A DNA stretch of 64,000 bases from Blautia liquoris (GTDB lineage: Bacteria > Bacillota > Clostridia > Lachnospirales > Lachnospiraceae): assembly GCF_015159595.1 (NCBI RefSeq), contig NZ_CP063304.1, positions 2,170,001 to 2,234,000 of the forward strand, written 5' to 3'. Shown here piece by piece: positions 41,903 to 51,809 of the stretch. Numbering within the stretch: position 1 is the stretch's first letter; each line of letters begins with the position of its first letter. The position numbers and the translations under genes were made by a program. The notes beneath the pieces were generated by a model. That model saw only the letters and a list, made by a program, of their open reading frames with translations, was not told the DNA's origin and made no database searches.

Positions 41903-43837
41903 TTAATAGTCTCTGGCTTCTTTTCGGTGTTTTATCACATCTTCACTTGCTTCTTGTACGCTCTTTTTCCTGGAAGTAGTCGCGATTCCTACATTCCACC
42001 ATGATTCATAGCCGTCCGTCATCGTCTTTGGGAGTACCTTCAGGTCAAACATGCAGGCCCTTTTCTGACCTTTCGCGTCATCTAGTGCCTGGGTAAGTTC
42101 TTCGATCGTTTTGCAGGTGTAAGTCACAAGTCCATACCCCTCACCAATCTTAGCATAGTCTACCGGAATCAAATCTCCCGTTGGCTTTTTACCGTCTGTA
42201 TACCGGAATTCTGTAGCAATGCTGCCAATCCCATGAGTCATCTCAAGATTGTTGATACAGCCGAAACCGCAATTATCGAAGATCAGGATGTTCACCTTCT
42301 GTCTCTCCTGCATAATTGTCATGATCTCACTGTGCAGCATCTGGAAACTCCCATCTCCGACCACACAGTAAACCTCTGTCTCTGGCTCCGCCAGCCTGAC
42401 ACCTAGTGTAGCCGCTACCTCATAACCCATACAGGAATAGCCATATTCCGCATGATATCCGCCTCGTTTATCTGTTTTCCACATCCGCTGCATACAGCTT
42501 GGAAGAGACCCTCCTGCGGTGATAATAGTAGAATCTGGTGCAATTGTCCGATTAATTGTGGCAATAGCTGCCGTCTGTGTCAGTGTTGATCTGGTCATAT
42601 GGACAAATTCCGGAATTGTCCTGGGATCGCGTGCTTCAATAGACGGTTCAAAATCGTCACCCGTATAAGATATCGTTCCAAGCCTCTTTAATTCTATATC
42701 CCAGTCTGCCTTTGCTTTTTTAATTTCCCCCTGATAGGCTGAGCAATATTTCTTCTCTCTTAAAAGATCAGCAACCGCCTGCAGCGTTACCTTCACATCT
42801 CCCACAGCTTTTGCGGCATCCATCTTAGATGCATGGAAACGATTGTTATTGATCGTGACAATCCGGTCACCATCCTTTTGGAACAGATATTTTGAACTTG
42901 TTGTGAAATCGGAAAGCCTGGATCCCACAGCAATCACGACATCCGCATCTTTTGCGATAAGATTGGATGCCGATGTTCCTGTCACACCGATTCCTCCCAG
43001 ACAATACGGATGACTGGATTTGCAGGCACTTTTCCCCGCCTGTGTCTCACCAAATGGGATATGGAACTCTTCGCAAAAGGATTCGACTGTTTCTCCCGCA
43101 CCGGAATACTTTACGCCTCCGCCTACAATCAACAGAGGCTTTTTCGCCTGTCCAATGATTTCTGCGATATCTTCCAGTTCCTCTTGTACCGCCACCGGAC
43201 GAGTAATACGATGTACTCTTTTTTGAAAAAAATATTCAGGAAAATCAAAGGATTCGCCTTCCACATCCTGTGGCAGTGCAATACAACAGGCTCCCGTTTC
43301 AGCGGGATCTGTCAGCACCCGCATGGAATTTAAAAGTGCTGTCATCACCTGCTCCGGGCGATTGATGCGATCCCAGTACTTACACACCGGTTTGAAAGCA
43401 TCATTCGTCGTGGTTGCCATACTATCCTCCTGTTCCAACTGCTGCAGCACAGGATCAGGTTGTCTGGAGGCAAAAGAATCAGCCGGAAACACCAGCAGTG
43501 GCAGATTATTCACTGTCGCTGTCGCGCATGCTGTAATCATATTGGCAGCGCCGGGCCCGATCGATGAAGTACATGCAAGGATTGATGTGCGATTCTTCTG
43601 TTTTGTGTATGCGATGGCCGCATGACACATCCCTTGTTCATTTCTTCCCTGAAGAACTTTTAAATTTCCCGGATCGGTATCCAAGACCTCCCCCAGTCCC
43701 ACAGCAATTCCGTGACCGAATATTGTAAAAAAACCTGTGACAAATTTAATCTCTTCACCATCCACAGACACATACTGCTGATCCAAAAATCTCACAATTG
43801 CCTGTGCGGTTGTCATCCTGCTTGTGTGTTCTGTCAT
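41903..43837 (-). CDS. iolD: 3D-(3,5/4)-trihydroxycyclohexane-1,2-dione hydrolase
   Basis: Thiamine-diphosphate-dependent hydrolase that opens the inositol-derived ring to 5-deoxy-glucuronate. At 644 residues it matches IolD (about 637) and has the three-domain TPP layout, with GEVLDTDPGNLKVLQGRNEQGMCH early and CVVGDGSFQMLHSEIMT, the Mg/TPP motif, late. Its ATG overlaps the iolC stop codon. Confidence 0.93.
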   Translation of the reverse strand: MTEHTSRMTTAQAIVRFLDQQYVSVDGEEIKFVTGFFTIFGHGIAVGLGEVLDTDPGNLKVLQGRNEQGMCHAAIAYTKQKNRTSILACTSSIGPGAANMITACATATVNNLPLLVFPADSFASRQPDPVLQQLEQEDSMATTTNDAFKPVCKYWDRINRPEQVMTALLNSMRVLTDPAETGACCIALPQDVEGESFDFPEYFFQKRVHRITRPVAVQEELEDIAEIIGQAKKPLLIVGGGVKYSGAGETVESFCEEFHIPFGETQAGKSACKSSHPYCLGGIGVTGTSASNLIAKDADVVIAVGSRLSDFTTSSKYLFQKDGDRIVTINNNRFHASKMDAAKAVGDVKVTLQAVADLLREKKYCSAYQGEIKKAKADWDIELKRLGTISYTGDDFEPSIEARDPRTIPEFVHMTRSTLTQTAAIATINRTIAPDSTIITAGGSLPSCMQRMWKTDKRGGYHAEYGYSCMGYEVAATLGVRLAEPETEVYCVVGDGSFQMLHSEIMTIMQERQKVNILIFDNCGFGCINNLEMTHGIGSIATEFRYTDGKKPTGDLIPVDYAKIGEGYGLVTYTCKTIEELTQALDDAKGQKRACMFDLKVLPKTMTDGYESWWNVGIATTSRKKSVQEASEDVIKHRKEARDY

Positions 43838-44880
43838 ATCTGCTCTTCTCCTTTCGCCACCATTTCACCATACTCCTCTTTTTCCCGTCTTATAAATTCA
43901 TGAACTTCTTCTGTATTCGGAAGGGAATCAGAGCAATTATTGCTTCTCACCATCATAGATGCTTCAGCGGAACCGAATTCCAGGCAATCAATCAGCTCCC
44001 AGCCCTCAAATAAGCCATAGAGAAATCCTGCCCCATATCCGTCTCCTCCGCCAAATCCTTTCCTGGCTTTTACCGGGAACGGACGAATCGAATAACTTGC
44101 TCCATCACGCGTATATGCCGTTGAACCTTTCATGCCATGTTTAATTACCACAATCTTCGCGTGATACCTTTGCCAGAGCGCCGCTGACTCACAATCTTTC
44201 AGATTCTCCTGTATCAGATGTTCGGTCAGATCATATTCTTCCCGTGACCCCATGATGATGTCTGCATTTTTTGCTGCTATGGAATAATAAATCGAAATCT
44301 CATCTTGATTTTTCCAGTTATAAGCACGGTAGTCAATATCAAAAATAATTCTGGTACGATACTTCTTCGCAAGCATGATCGCTTTTAAGGCCGCCTCTCT
44401 GGATGGACTCTCGGCCAATGCTGTTCCTGAAATCAGAATTGCTTTCGCATTTTGTATATAGTCTGCATCAATATCATCCACTGAAAGCTGTAAGTCTGCG
44501 ATACAGTTTCTGTACATCAGGATATTACTTTCACTTTGGGAGAGCATCTCTGTAAAAGTAAGTCCAAGTTTTTCACCGCCGGTACACCTTGTAATATGAC
44601 TCGTGTCGATTCCCTCGGAATCAAAATAATCAATCACAAAATCACCAAACTGATCATCCGATACTTTTCCGATAAATCCGGCCTTCAGACCATGCCTTTG
44701 GACCCCCACTGCTATATTAGCGGGAGAACCTCCGACATATTTTTCAAACATATGTACATCTTCAAGCGGCTTAAATTCTTCTTTTACCTGGTCTGTATAA
44801 GCTGGATTAAAATCAATCGCCACCCTGCCAAGCAGAATCAAATCAAGCTTTCTGCTTTTATCAAAACTGATATATCCCAC
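43834..44880 (-). CDS. iolC: 5-dehydro-2-deoxygluconokinase
   Basis: PfkB-family kinase that phosphorylates 5-dehydro-2-deoxygluconate. It has YVGGSPANIAVGVQRHG near the start and the catalytic KARKGFGGGDGYGAGFLYG near residue 290; the base Asp is followed by GYGAG. The GTG at 44880 is chosen because GAGGAG lies 9 bases upstream and it leaves 25 bases after the AraC gene; an ATG at 44943 overlaps that gene. The aldolase iolJ that should follow is not in the window. Confidence 0.9.
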   Translation of the reverse strand: MGYISFDKSRKLDLILLGRVAIDFNPAYTDQVKEEFKPLEDVHMFEKYVGGSPANIAVGVQRHGLKAGFIGKVSDDQFGDFVIDYFDSEGIDTSHITRCTGGEKLGLTFTEMLSQSESNILMYRNCIADLQLSVDDIDADYIQNAKAILISGTALAESPSREAALKAIMLAKKYRTRIIFDIDYRAYNWKNQDEISIYYSIAAKNADIIMGSREEYDLTEHLIQENLKDCESAALWQRYHAKIVVIKHGMKGSTAYTRDGASYSIRPFPVKARKGFGGGDGYGAGFLYGLFEGWELIDCLEFGSAEASMMVRSNNCSDSLPNTEEVHEFIRREKEEYGEMVAKGEEQI

Positions 44881-44905
44881 GTCTGTGATCTCCTCTCTTT
44901 TGACT

Positions 44906-45826
44906 TTAACTTTTCTCCTGAAGCTCAAATGTCTCGAGTCCATGGACGGTATATGCTGATCTGTATTCAGATGGTGACATGCCGCAGGTTTTTAAAAAAC
45001 ATCTGCTGAACTGTGAAAAGCTCGTAAACCCGCAGCGCATTGCAATCTCTGTAATCTTGTCATTGGTAGAGATCAAAAGAAGCTGTGCATTACGAATACG
45101 CACCGTCTGAACATAACTAATCAATGTAAATCCGGTCACTTCTTTAAAGGTATGAGAAAGATAGTAAGGACTAATATAAAACTTTTGGGAGAGAAGATCC
45201 AGTGACAGACTTTCCGTGCTATGTTTATGTATATAAGCTGTAATGTCATAGATCCTGTCTTGAAGTCTCATCCCTGAGTTGACAGGCTTATAGCAGTTGT
45301 ATTCCTGTTCCTCATAAAGGAGGGATAAGAATTCCAGAAACTTATTATGTATCAAGAGGTTCTTGCACTCTGAAGTTGAATCTGTCAATCTATAAATCTC
45401 ATTTAACACCTGGTAGAGCTTCTTTTTCTCTTTCTCCGGGAAACGATAGATAGGAATTCTTGCATCAAAAAGAGAAAGAATTTTAGAGAAAATTTCTTCC
45501 ATTCCATATATGTGGTTTGGAAATCGAAAATTAATGATAATACGCCTGCTCGGTGACCCTTTTGGATAAACTGTCTTGTGCAGTAGGGACGGACGCAGAA
45601 GGACCATATCGTGAAGCTTTATGCCGTAATATTTTCCATCTATGAGATGCCCCGCTGATTCCTCCAGCGGGATCATAATTTCATAGAAAGTGTGAAAATG
45701 CTGGAACTGCATGTTCTCTTTATAACACCGTTCATCGTAGTCGAAAAAAAAGTACAGAGAATCTATCGGTGTATTGATGCGATATAAATGTCCCCTTTTA
45801 TACAAGCTCAACCCATCTATCAGCAT
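44906..45826 (-). CDS. AraC-family regulator inside the uronide/inositol unit
   Basis: A 306-residue AraC regulator: N-terminal cupin (FHTFYEIMIPLEESAGHLIDG and LHDMVLLRPSLLHKTVYP) and C-terminal AraC domain (STESLSLDLLSQKFYISPYYLSHTFKEVTG, RCGFTSFSQFSRCF). A GGAGGG site precedes the ATG. It sits between the glycan-processing genes and iolC, on the same strand and with 32 and 25-base gaps, and probably activates the whole unit in answer to its substrate. Confidence 0.88.
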   Translation of the reverse strand: MLIDGLSLYKRGHLYRINTPIDSLYFFFDYDERCYKENMQFQHFHTFYEIMIPLEESAGHLIDGKYYGIKLHDMVLLRPSLLHKTVYPKGSPSRRIIINFRFPNHIYGMEEIFSKILSLFDARIPIYRFPEKEKKKLYQVLNEIYRLTDSTSECKNLLIHNKFLEFLSLLYEEQEYNCYKPVNSGMRLQDRIYDITAYIHKHSTESLSLDLLSQKFYISPYYLSHTFKEVTGFTLISYVQTVRIRNAQLLLISTNDKITEIAMRCGFTSFSQFSRCFLKTCGMSPSEYRSAYTVHGLETFELQEKS

Positions 45827-45858
45827 AGTTCACACCCTCCTTCGATCAAAGTTATATC

Positions 45859-47499
45859 TTAAACTACTTTATGACCTGTTTCAAGATGAATTACATGATC
45901 TAATTTTGTGTAGTCCGTAAAGTACAGAGTGAATGCCTGCTCAGAACGGGGTTCACTTCCGAATAATCCATTGATATACAGGTGCTCTCCAAATCCCGGA
46001 CCTATCTGTAGACTCTCAGAAGAATTGGAAAATATGGCCATACCTTGTTTTAATACCATACTTTTTCCATTCTCTGCCGGAAGCGCAAACTGATCATTCC
46101 AGAGGAGATCTGCACCAGATACCTCGATCTCCAGACGAAAAGGTGCCTGCTCTACTCCGGATACTTTGATATGAAGGTCGATCCCATGTTCACATTCGAG
46201 GACATCGCAGAGAATCTGAAGATTGGGTCCATGAAGTTTTTCTCTCTTCGTGTGGTCCATCTTCCACCAGTCGTTCGTATCAGGTTTTTCTTTGAAAGGA
46301 AGATAATACCACCCTCTCATTGTCTGTGTAAGTCGATATCCATCTTTCATCTTTTCCATAGATTCCGGGATAAAGGCCCGATGTTCACAAAAGCTTCCTC
46401 CCAGTTTTACCTGAAGATGCATCGTCTTTTGGGAATAATGGAAAAAATCTGATTTTCCCAAAAGCAGTGTATAAGTATTATCATTCCGACAGGCTCTTAC
46501 GATCCCTGAATCACGATAATAGTTTTGATAAGAACCCGGCCTAAAGACGCCATCATGTTCCACACTTTTAAGTTTAGGATGGTTCATAAAGTGAATCAAA
46601 ATATCCGGAGAAGAGATTCTTTTTTCTTCAATCAGTTGGAAAATATAGTTGGCAACATCTAAAAACTCCGGGATGTTCTTTCGATATCCCATCGAAAGAT
46701 ACTGCAGATAATAGTCTTTCGGATAGATCAAAGCACCTTGGTCCTGCCTCGTGGAATTTGCCGTAAAGATACTGCCATCAGGTTCCAGATAAGTCAGCAT
46801 CATATTCAGATTGCGAATTGCATCCGAATAATATTCGTCATTGCCTGTTATATCTCCCAGTGTTATCATCGCATCGTTGTTGATCCGGTTATAATTTCCG
46901 GACGACTTCTCCGCGTACTCTCCGTCCTGATTGCAGTCAATTCCCTCATTCAGATAAAGTTGTGCCTGCTTAAAACAGTCATCATCATCAAAAAATCTGC
47001 CGCATTCCATTAGATTGGATGCGATAACCCAGCGATGATTTGGAGTGTGAAACCCACCCCTTTTCAGTCCGTTCATTCCGCATCTGACAATCTCTTTTAA
47101 ATTAATATAGATGGATTCTTCCATATCATCTCTTTGTCTTGCATCCAGATATTTCAGAGGCGGAAGCATTCGTTTCACACAGAAAGCCGTGTCCGGCGCC
47201 GAATGAAAATTGCAGTTAATCAGATCGAAAAGCCCGTCTTCGTGTTGATTCAAAGCAATATACTTGAGTCCCAGCCGGATCATCTCGTAAACATCTGCAT
47301 TACGATAATAACAAGAATCAAAATTGCAGTATGCTGCAATCGCTGTAGTTACCTGGTATATAGCATATTTCGGTTGGACTAAGCCAACCGAATCCAAGAA
47401 TCCCCCACGGTGGCAGCCTTTCGTTCTTATCTGCGTCTTCAGACTCCGGGCTACTCTTTGATCGGTATCTTTTAAAATTCTCTTATAATGGTTTAACAT
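45859..47499 (-). CDS. Toroid/heparinase-like protein, possible polysaccharide lyase
   Basis: A 546-residue cytosolic protein (no signal). The first 330 residues look like an alpha/alpha-toroid with the heparinase-type stretch YAEKSSGNYNRINNDAMI, and HTPNHRWVIASNL; the rest is a beta-rich sandwich with LQVKLGGSFCEHRAF. This is the domain layout of heparinase II/III and related lyases, but I do not recognise a family exactly. It overlaps the GH105-type gene by 17 bases. A role in cutting a uronic-acid-containing oligosaccharide inside the cell is likely; catalytic residues may include the Asn, His and Tyr in these motifs. Confidence 0.65.
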   Translation of the reverse strand: MLNHYKRILKDTDQRVARSLKTQIRTKGCHRGGFLDSVGLVQPKYAIYQVTTAIAAYCNFDSCYYRNADVYEMIRLGLKYIALNQHEDGLFDLINCNFHSAPDTAFCVKRMLPPLKYLDARQRDDMEESIYINLKEIVRCGMNGLKRGGFHTPNHRWVIASNLMECGRFFDDDDCFKQAQLYLNEGIDCNQDGEYAEKSSGNYNRINNDAMITLGDITGNDEYYSDAIRNLNMMLTYLEPDGSIFTANSTRQDQGALIYPKDYYLQYLSMGYRKNIPEFLDVANYIFQLIEEKRISSPDILIHFMNHPKLKSVEHDGVFRPGSYQNYYRDSGIVRACRNDNTYTLLLGKSDFFHYSQKTMHLQVKLGGSFCEHRAFIPESMEKMKDGYRLTQTMRGWYYLPFKEKPDTNDWWKMDHTKREKLHGPNLQILCDVLECEHGIDLHIKVSGVEQAPFRLEIEVSGADLLWNDQFALPAENGKSMVLKQGMAIFSNSSESLQIGPGFGEHLYINGLFGSEPRSEQAFTLYFTDYTKLDHVIHLETGHKVV

Positions 47500-48607
47500 C
47501 TGTATCCTCTTCTTTCAAAACTTCAAGCATAAACAGAATCGCCAATGCCTGTCCATATGGCATGGACTTTAACTCTATGTTTTTGTAAAATTCCTTGTCT
47601 GATCTTCCCATTGGCGTTCCATAAGAAACCTGATGAAGGATACCCTGTTCGTCCGTGAGATCCAGAATCGGTTTCACTGCATTTATGGCACATACTTTAT
47701 CAGACGGATCAAGTATTCCCATATGAACTCCTTTCAGAATGCCATAGGCAAAACCGCAGGTGGCACTTGCTTCCACATAAGACTTGGGATCGTCTACCAA
47801 AGTATGCCACATACCATTAGCCGTCTGATACTTTTTCAGTGCCTCAGCCTGGCAAGCCAATGTTTCAATCAAATATCTCCTGAGACCATCTTCACATTCT
47901 ATCATGTCCAGAAACTCTGGTATTGCAGCAGTGACCCAGCAGTTCCCCCTCCCCCACAGACCTTTTGCAAAATTATGATTTCCATGAAAAGTCCAGCCAT
48001 GAAACCAGAGACCTGTTTTGTTGTCTGCGAGATACTTGATATGAATCAGGAACTGATATTTTGCCTCTTCTATATACTCCTGCCTTTTTAATATTCTTCC
48101 CATATTGGCAAGGAAAAGGACCGCCATGAACAAAGTATCGTCCCATAATTCCTGATCATTTACAGTATCGGAGGTCATATGCTGAAATCCTCCCCCCCTT
48201 GTTCTCGGAAAACTTTGCATCATCCAATCTGCCCACTCCCTGCAGATCTTCATATAGTCCTCACGGTTTTGATTCTCCGCAACGTATGACATAGCAAGAA
48301 GTGGTGTGGTTGTATTAACATTTCTGGCCGGAAGTCCAATGCTAATCTGTCGGTCATAATACTTCAGCAAAATATTCAGGTACTTTTCCTTATTTGTATA
48401 ACAATACAATTTCCAGAATCCAAAAAGGCCCACTCCCTGTGTCCATTCCCAGAATTTGTAACGATTGATATCATCTCCCGCCAGGTTTCGATTCTCCATG
48501 CCTTCTAAAAATTTACTGTCTGTCTCATATAATACGGATTCAAAACTTTCGGCATAAAGTTCAATCGTTCTGAAAATCTGATTTTTGTTAATTTTAAATG
48601 AGCCCAT
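47483..48607 (-). CDS. Unsaturated uronyl hydrolase, GH105/YteR type
   Basis: A 374-residue alpha/alpha-barrel hydrolase that hydrates and releases an unsaturated uronic acid from an oligosaccharide. Family signs: YKFWEWTQGVGLFGFWKLY, ELWDDTLFMAVLFLANMGR (the Asp is the presumed general acid), GLWGRGNCWVTAAIPE and SYVEASATCGFAYGI. GH105 proteins such as YteR and YesR act on rhamnogalacturonan fragments, but others take different aglycones. Here it lies upstream of inositol genes, so the aglycone may contain inositol. Its product would be the KduI substrate. Confidence 0.85.
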   Translation of the reverse strand: MGSFKINKNQIFRTIELYAESFESVLYETDSKFLEGMENRNLAGDDINRYKFWEWTQGVGLFGFWKLYCYTNKEKYLNILLKYYDRQISIGLPARNVNTTTPLLAMSYVAENQNREDYMKICREWADWMMQSFPRTRGGGFQHMTSDTVNDQELWDDTLFMAVLFLANMGRILKRQEYIEEAKYQFLIHIKYLADNKTGLWFHGWTFHGNHNFAKGLWGRGNCWVTAAIPEFLDMIECEDGLRRYLIETLACQAEALKKYQTANGMWHTLVDDPKSYVEASATCGFAYGILKGVHMGILDPSDKVCAINAVKPILDLTDEQGILHQVSYGTPMGRSDKEFYKNIELKSMPYGQALAILFMLEVLKEEDTDVKPL

Positions 48608-48627
48608 TTCGTCATTGATCCTTTCTT

Positions 48628-49320
48628 TCAGTTATAGTATCTTCTTATCAGCTCCAATTGCATATTGACTCTTTGCGGAATAGACTCTTTTAATTGTTCC
48701 CAGGGCATAAATATCGTATCATCCGGACAGAATGGCTTATACTCCATAGCCGGTTCAAAGGAATATTTCTTTTTGATATAATTTCTCACTTTATTCTGAT
48801 CCTGATCATCTGCCACAATCTGATTCCTGAACATTTCCTGAATCAAAACTCCAGCCTGTCCGGCTGTAGTATTGCAGCTTTCTTTCCATCCAGGAATAAG
48901 AGGAACCATTCTTGCGTCCGGCAGCACAGCATGCTTTCCCGGCTGCAGATATACCACAAGATGCGTCTGATTGGACACTGGAACTTCTTTTGTGTCCAGC
49001 GAAACAATATTGAGGTATTTTCCGTGAAAGCTGCCTTCTGCATGATGAACACTTCCGTCAGAGGCAACATACACCCACACATGTTCCAACTCATAGAGAT
49101 GTTCAATATCATAATCAAACCAGACAGCATATTCTATGGCAAAAGCAACGCTTTTCTCATCTACAGCCACAAATCTCTTTGGAAATGAATCGCTCTTTTG
49201 TGTCTGTTCAAAGAGGGTATATCCAATGGCAGAGATCGCAAAAGGCTCATGTAGGTCCATCATGAAAACTGGTTTATATTTTAGTGCCAGCTCCCTTTCT
49301 TTATTTTTCAATACTGTCAT
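48628..49320 (-). CDS. Unrecognised 230-residue cytosolic protein
   Basis: No family recognised. The product is soluble, with an N-terminal part of beta strands (MMDLHEPFAISAIGYTLF, AVGFDYD-like aromatic stretches) and a C-terminal helical half (IQEMFRNQIVADDQDQNKVRNYIKKKYSF). ATG 49320 is chosen since it overlaps the previous gene by only 20 bases; a frame open to 49437 reads inside that gene. It lies between the binding-protein gene and the GH105-type gene, so it probably acts on the same substrate. Confidence 0.7.
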   Translation of the reverse strand: MTVLKNKERELALKYKPVFMMDLHEPFAISAIGYTLFEQTQKSDSFPKRFVAVDEKSVAFAIEYAVWFDYDIEHLYELEHVWVYVASDGSVHHAEGSFHGKYLNIVSLDTKEVPVSNQTHLVVYLQPGKHAVLPDARMVPLIPGWKESCNTTAGQAGVLIQEMFRNQIVADDQDQNKVRNYIKKKYSFEPAMEYKPFCPDDTIFMPWEQLKESIPQRVNMQLELIRRYYN

Positions 49321-50881
49321 AATATTTTTCTCTCGCATCCAATACCTTTTTAAGTCCAGCGCTCTCAAGTTTCGCATATTCTTCCTTCTGAGTCTTATCA
49401 AAGTCAGCAGTCGGGCAGCTGATACATTTGTAAACATACTCGATCATCGTATCTGTGATATTCTTACCGTAATTTGCTTCATCTTCTGAGATATACGGAT
49501 AGGTAGGATGGCGATATTTTCCTACTTCACACACATCATAATAATTCTCAAACCACTCTTTACTCTCCCATTCCGTGGACTGATCATTTACACATTTTGA
49601 TATGATGGCCTCTTTATCATTCGTATAATCCAGCGCCAGATTCACAATATTCAGGTCATCACAAGTTCCCGGATATCCTTTTTCTGATAATTCTTCTTGC
49701 GACAGGAATTTCGGCACTCCGTTTTCATCTCTCTGGTGATCCTTTGTGTATATAATATTTTCCGCCACTTCCGGATCCGCCTGCCAGTTCAGATATTTCA
49801 TGCAGGCATCTACTTTGTCTTCACTCGTCTTAGGGATCATGACAAACATGCCAAATCTCGGTTCATATGGATCTCGATAGGATCCATCGGGCAAATCAAA
49901 GCATTCCACCGGTACAAAGGTCTCGTGACCTATAGTATTGTTCAAAACTTCTATATACTCCCATGGCCTTGAGGTATCATCCAGAATAAATCCAACATTT
50001 CCCGCTGTCACCTGTGCTTTGTATATATCTTCGGTTGTATCCGTCGAGAAGTCCTTGGAGATCAGGCCTTCATTGTACCATTCATTAAGCTTTTTCAGTC
50101 CCTCTTCGGCACCCGAAGCAACTGCCATGTAGCCCTCATTGTACATATAGCCTTCCTTATCATCTTTTAAGTCCACATAAGATCCAAGGAAGTTTAGGTA
50201 TCCTTTTTCTGTGTCATTTCTCCCACTCATCGCCCAGGGGATAACATTCTCCACATTGCCGGGGTTTTTCTCTTTTACAGCTTTCAGATAAGCTTCAAGC
50301 TCTTCCTTTGTTTTTGGAATATTCATTCCCAGAGCATCCAGCCAGTCTTTTCGGATATATGCAGTGTGGCGTGCCTTTTCCTCGCCTCTCTGCTTCATAA
50401 TCGCGAACTGCTTTCCGTCAATCACTCCCATATCCTGAACATCACCTACATATTTCGCAATGTCCTTTCCCTCTTTCTTATATGCCTCTGAAAGGTCTGC
50501 CAGACCGCCATTCGATGCGTAGTTACTGAAAAGATCCTGCCCATAGCTGAAGACAATATCCGGGGCGCTTCCGCCTGACATCATAATATTTAACTTATCA
50601 TCCGAAGACGATCTGGGCACCGCTACAAACTTGACATTGAGATTCAGTTTTTCCTTCACTTGCTGCTGAATCCATTTCGTCTGTTCATTATCTTCCGAAG
50701 TAGTCCCGGGGGCAGCATCCCCTCTGTCCCACACCATCACCTTAATTGTCTCCTCTTTGCCACTATCCTTATCTTTTGCCTCATTAGCACCTTTTTGATT
50801 TCCTTCACCCGCACATCCTGTAAGCACTGCCGACGAAGCTAGTACGACTGCCATTCCCTTTAGCAAACTTTTCTTTCTCAT
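49301..50881 (-). CDS. Extracellular sugar-binding lipoprotein (LplA type)
   Basis: A 526-residue solute-binding protein. The signal peptide ends in the lipobox LTGC; the mature part starts with a charged linker and has the two-lobed binding-protein fold (about 50-520). The ATG at 50881 follows GGAGG. It belongs to the large LplA/YtcQ-type proteins that feed CUT1 importers with uronic-acid-containing oligosaccharides. The two permease genes are directly upstream. No ATPase gene is present, so a shared MsmX-like ATPase elsewhere is expected. Confidence 0.9.
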   Translation of the reverse strand: MRKKSLLKGMAVVLASSAVLTGCAGEGNQKGANEAKDKDSGKEETIKVMVWDRGDAAPGTTSEDNEQTKWIQQQVKEKLNLNVKFVAVPRSSSDDKLNIMMSGGSAPDIVFSYGQDLFSNYASNGGLADLSEAYKKEGKDIAKYVGDVQDMGVIDGKQFAIMKQRGEEKARHTAYIRKDWLDALGMNIPKTKEELEAYLKAVKEKNPGNVENVIPWAMSGRNDTEKGYLNFLGSYVDLKDDKEGYMYNEGYMAVASGAEEGLKKLNEWYNEGLISKDFSTDTTEDIYKAQVTAGNVGFILDDTSRPWEYIEVLNNTIGHETFVPVECFDLPDGSYRDPYEPRFGMFVMIPKTSEDKVDACMKYLNWQADPEVAENIIYTKDHQRDENGVPKFLSQEELSEKGYPGTCDDLNIVNLALDYTNDKEAIISKCVNDQSTEWESKEWFENYYDVCEVGKYRHPTYPYISEDEANYGKNITDTMIEYVYKCISCPTADFDKTQKEEYAKLESAGLKKVLDAREKYYDSIEK

Positions 50882-50939
50882 ACCCGTTACCTCCATTTAT
50901 ATTTTTTAGTTTATTACATCCTTAATCATTTCGAAGGCA

Positions 50940-51809
50940 CTAGCCCTTCACTGCTCCCAGCATAATACCCGATGTAAAATATTTTTGAATAAATGGATAT
51001 ACAATCACCATCGGTGCCATAGATATCACAATACTTGCAGACTTAATGTTATCTGCAACAAGTTGTGATGTCAGTCCTTCCTGCTGAGAGATCTTAACAG
51101 ATTCTATCATCTGTTTCAAAACCATCTGTACCGTGTAAAGGTTTGATGAATTCACATAATATAACACATCACTTAGTCGATTCCACCTTCCCACTGCATA
51201 GAACAATGCCAGCGTCGCAATCGTCGGAAATACCAGTGGCAGTGCAATTTTAATCAATGTCTGTGTTTCATTACAGCCATCAATCTTTGCAGCCTCATAG
51301 AGGGAAGAATCAATCCCACGGAATGCCTGACACATGATAATCATGTTGTAGGCTGAAAGAGCCTCCGGAACAATCAAAGCCCATACGGTATCAATCATAT
51401 TGAAGTCTTTTACATTGAGATACTTAGGTATAATTCCGGGATCTAGATACATGGTCAGTACGAACAAGGTCATGATCACACCAGCCCCTTTCAGCTTCTT
51501 TTTAGAAAGGGGGTAGGCCGCCAGGACTGTCATAACCATACTGATGACTGTCGATATAACCATCAGTACCACCGAATATAAAAATGAGGAAGTAAAACTC
51601 CCACTCTTTATGGCTTTCTTATAAGCATCCAGCGTAAACTCGACAGGATATAGGAATACTTTTCCTGACAAGATCGCATTTTTGGAGCTAAGCGACATGG
51701 AAATCACACGTATAATCGGAATCAGCGCTATAATACTGATCAATATGAATAAAATCTTCCAAAACAGCTGAAATCTCTTTTCCTCTTTACTTTTCACTCC
51801 ATTCATCAC
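50940..51809 (-). CDS. ABC importer permease (LplC type)
   Basis: A 289-residue inner-membrane permease of the CUT1 family, with about six helices and the EAA loop segment YEAAKIDGCNETQTLIKIALPLVFPTIATL near residue 190. It starts 4 bases inside the previous permease gene. It forms the translocation channel with that protein and the lipoprotein at 49301-50881. Confidence 0.93.
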   Translation of the reverse strand: MMNGVKSKEEKRFQLFWKILFILISIIALIPIIRVISMSLSSKNAILSGKVFLYPVEFTLDAYKKAIKSGSFTSSFLYSVVLMVISTVISMVMTVLAAYPLSKKKLKGAGVIMTLFVLTMYLDPGIIPKYLNVKDFNMIDTVWALIVPEALSAYNMIIMCQAFRGIDSSLYEAAKIDGCNETQTLIKIALPLVFPTIATLALFYAVGRWNRLSDVLYYVNSSNLYTVQMVLKQMIESVKISQQEGLTSQLVADNIKSASIVISMAPMVIVYPFIQKYFTSGIMLGAVKG

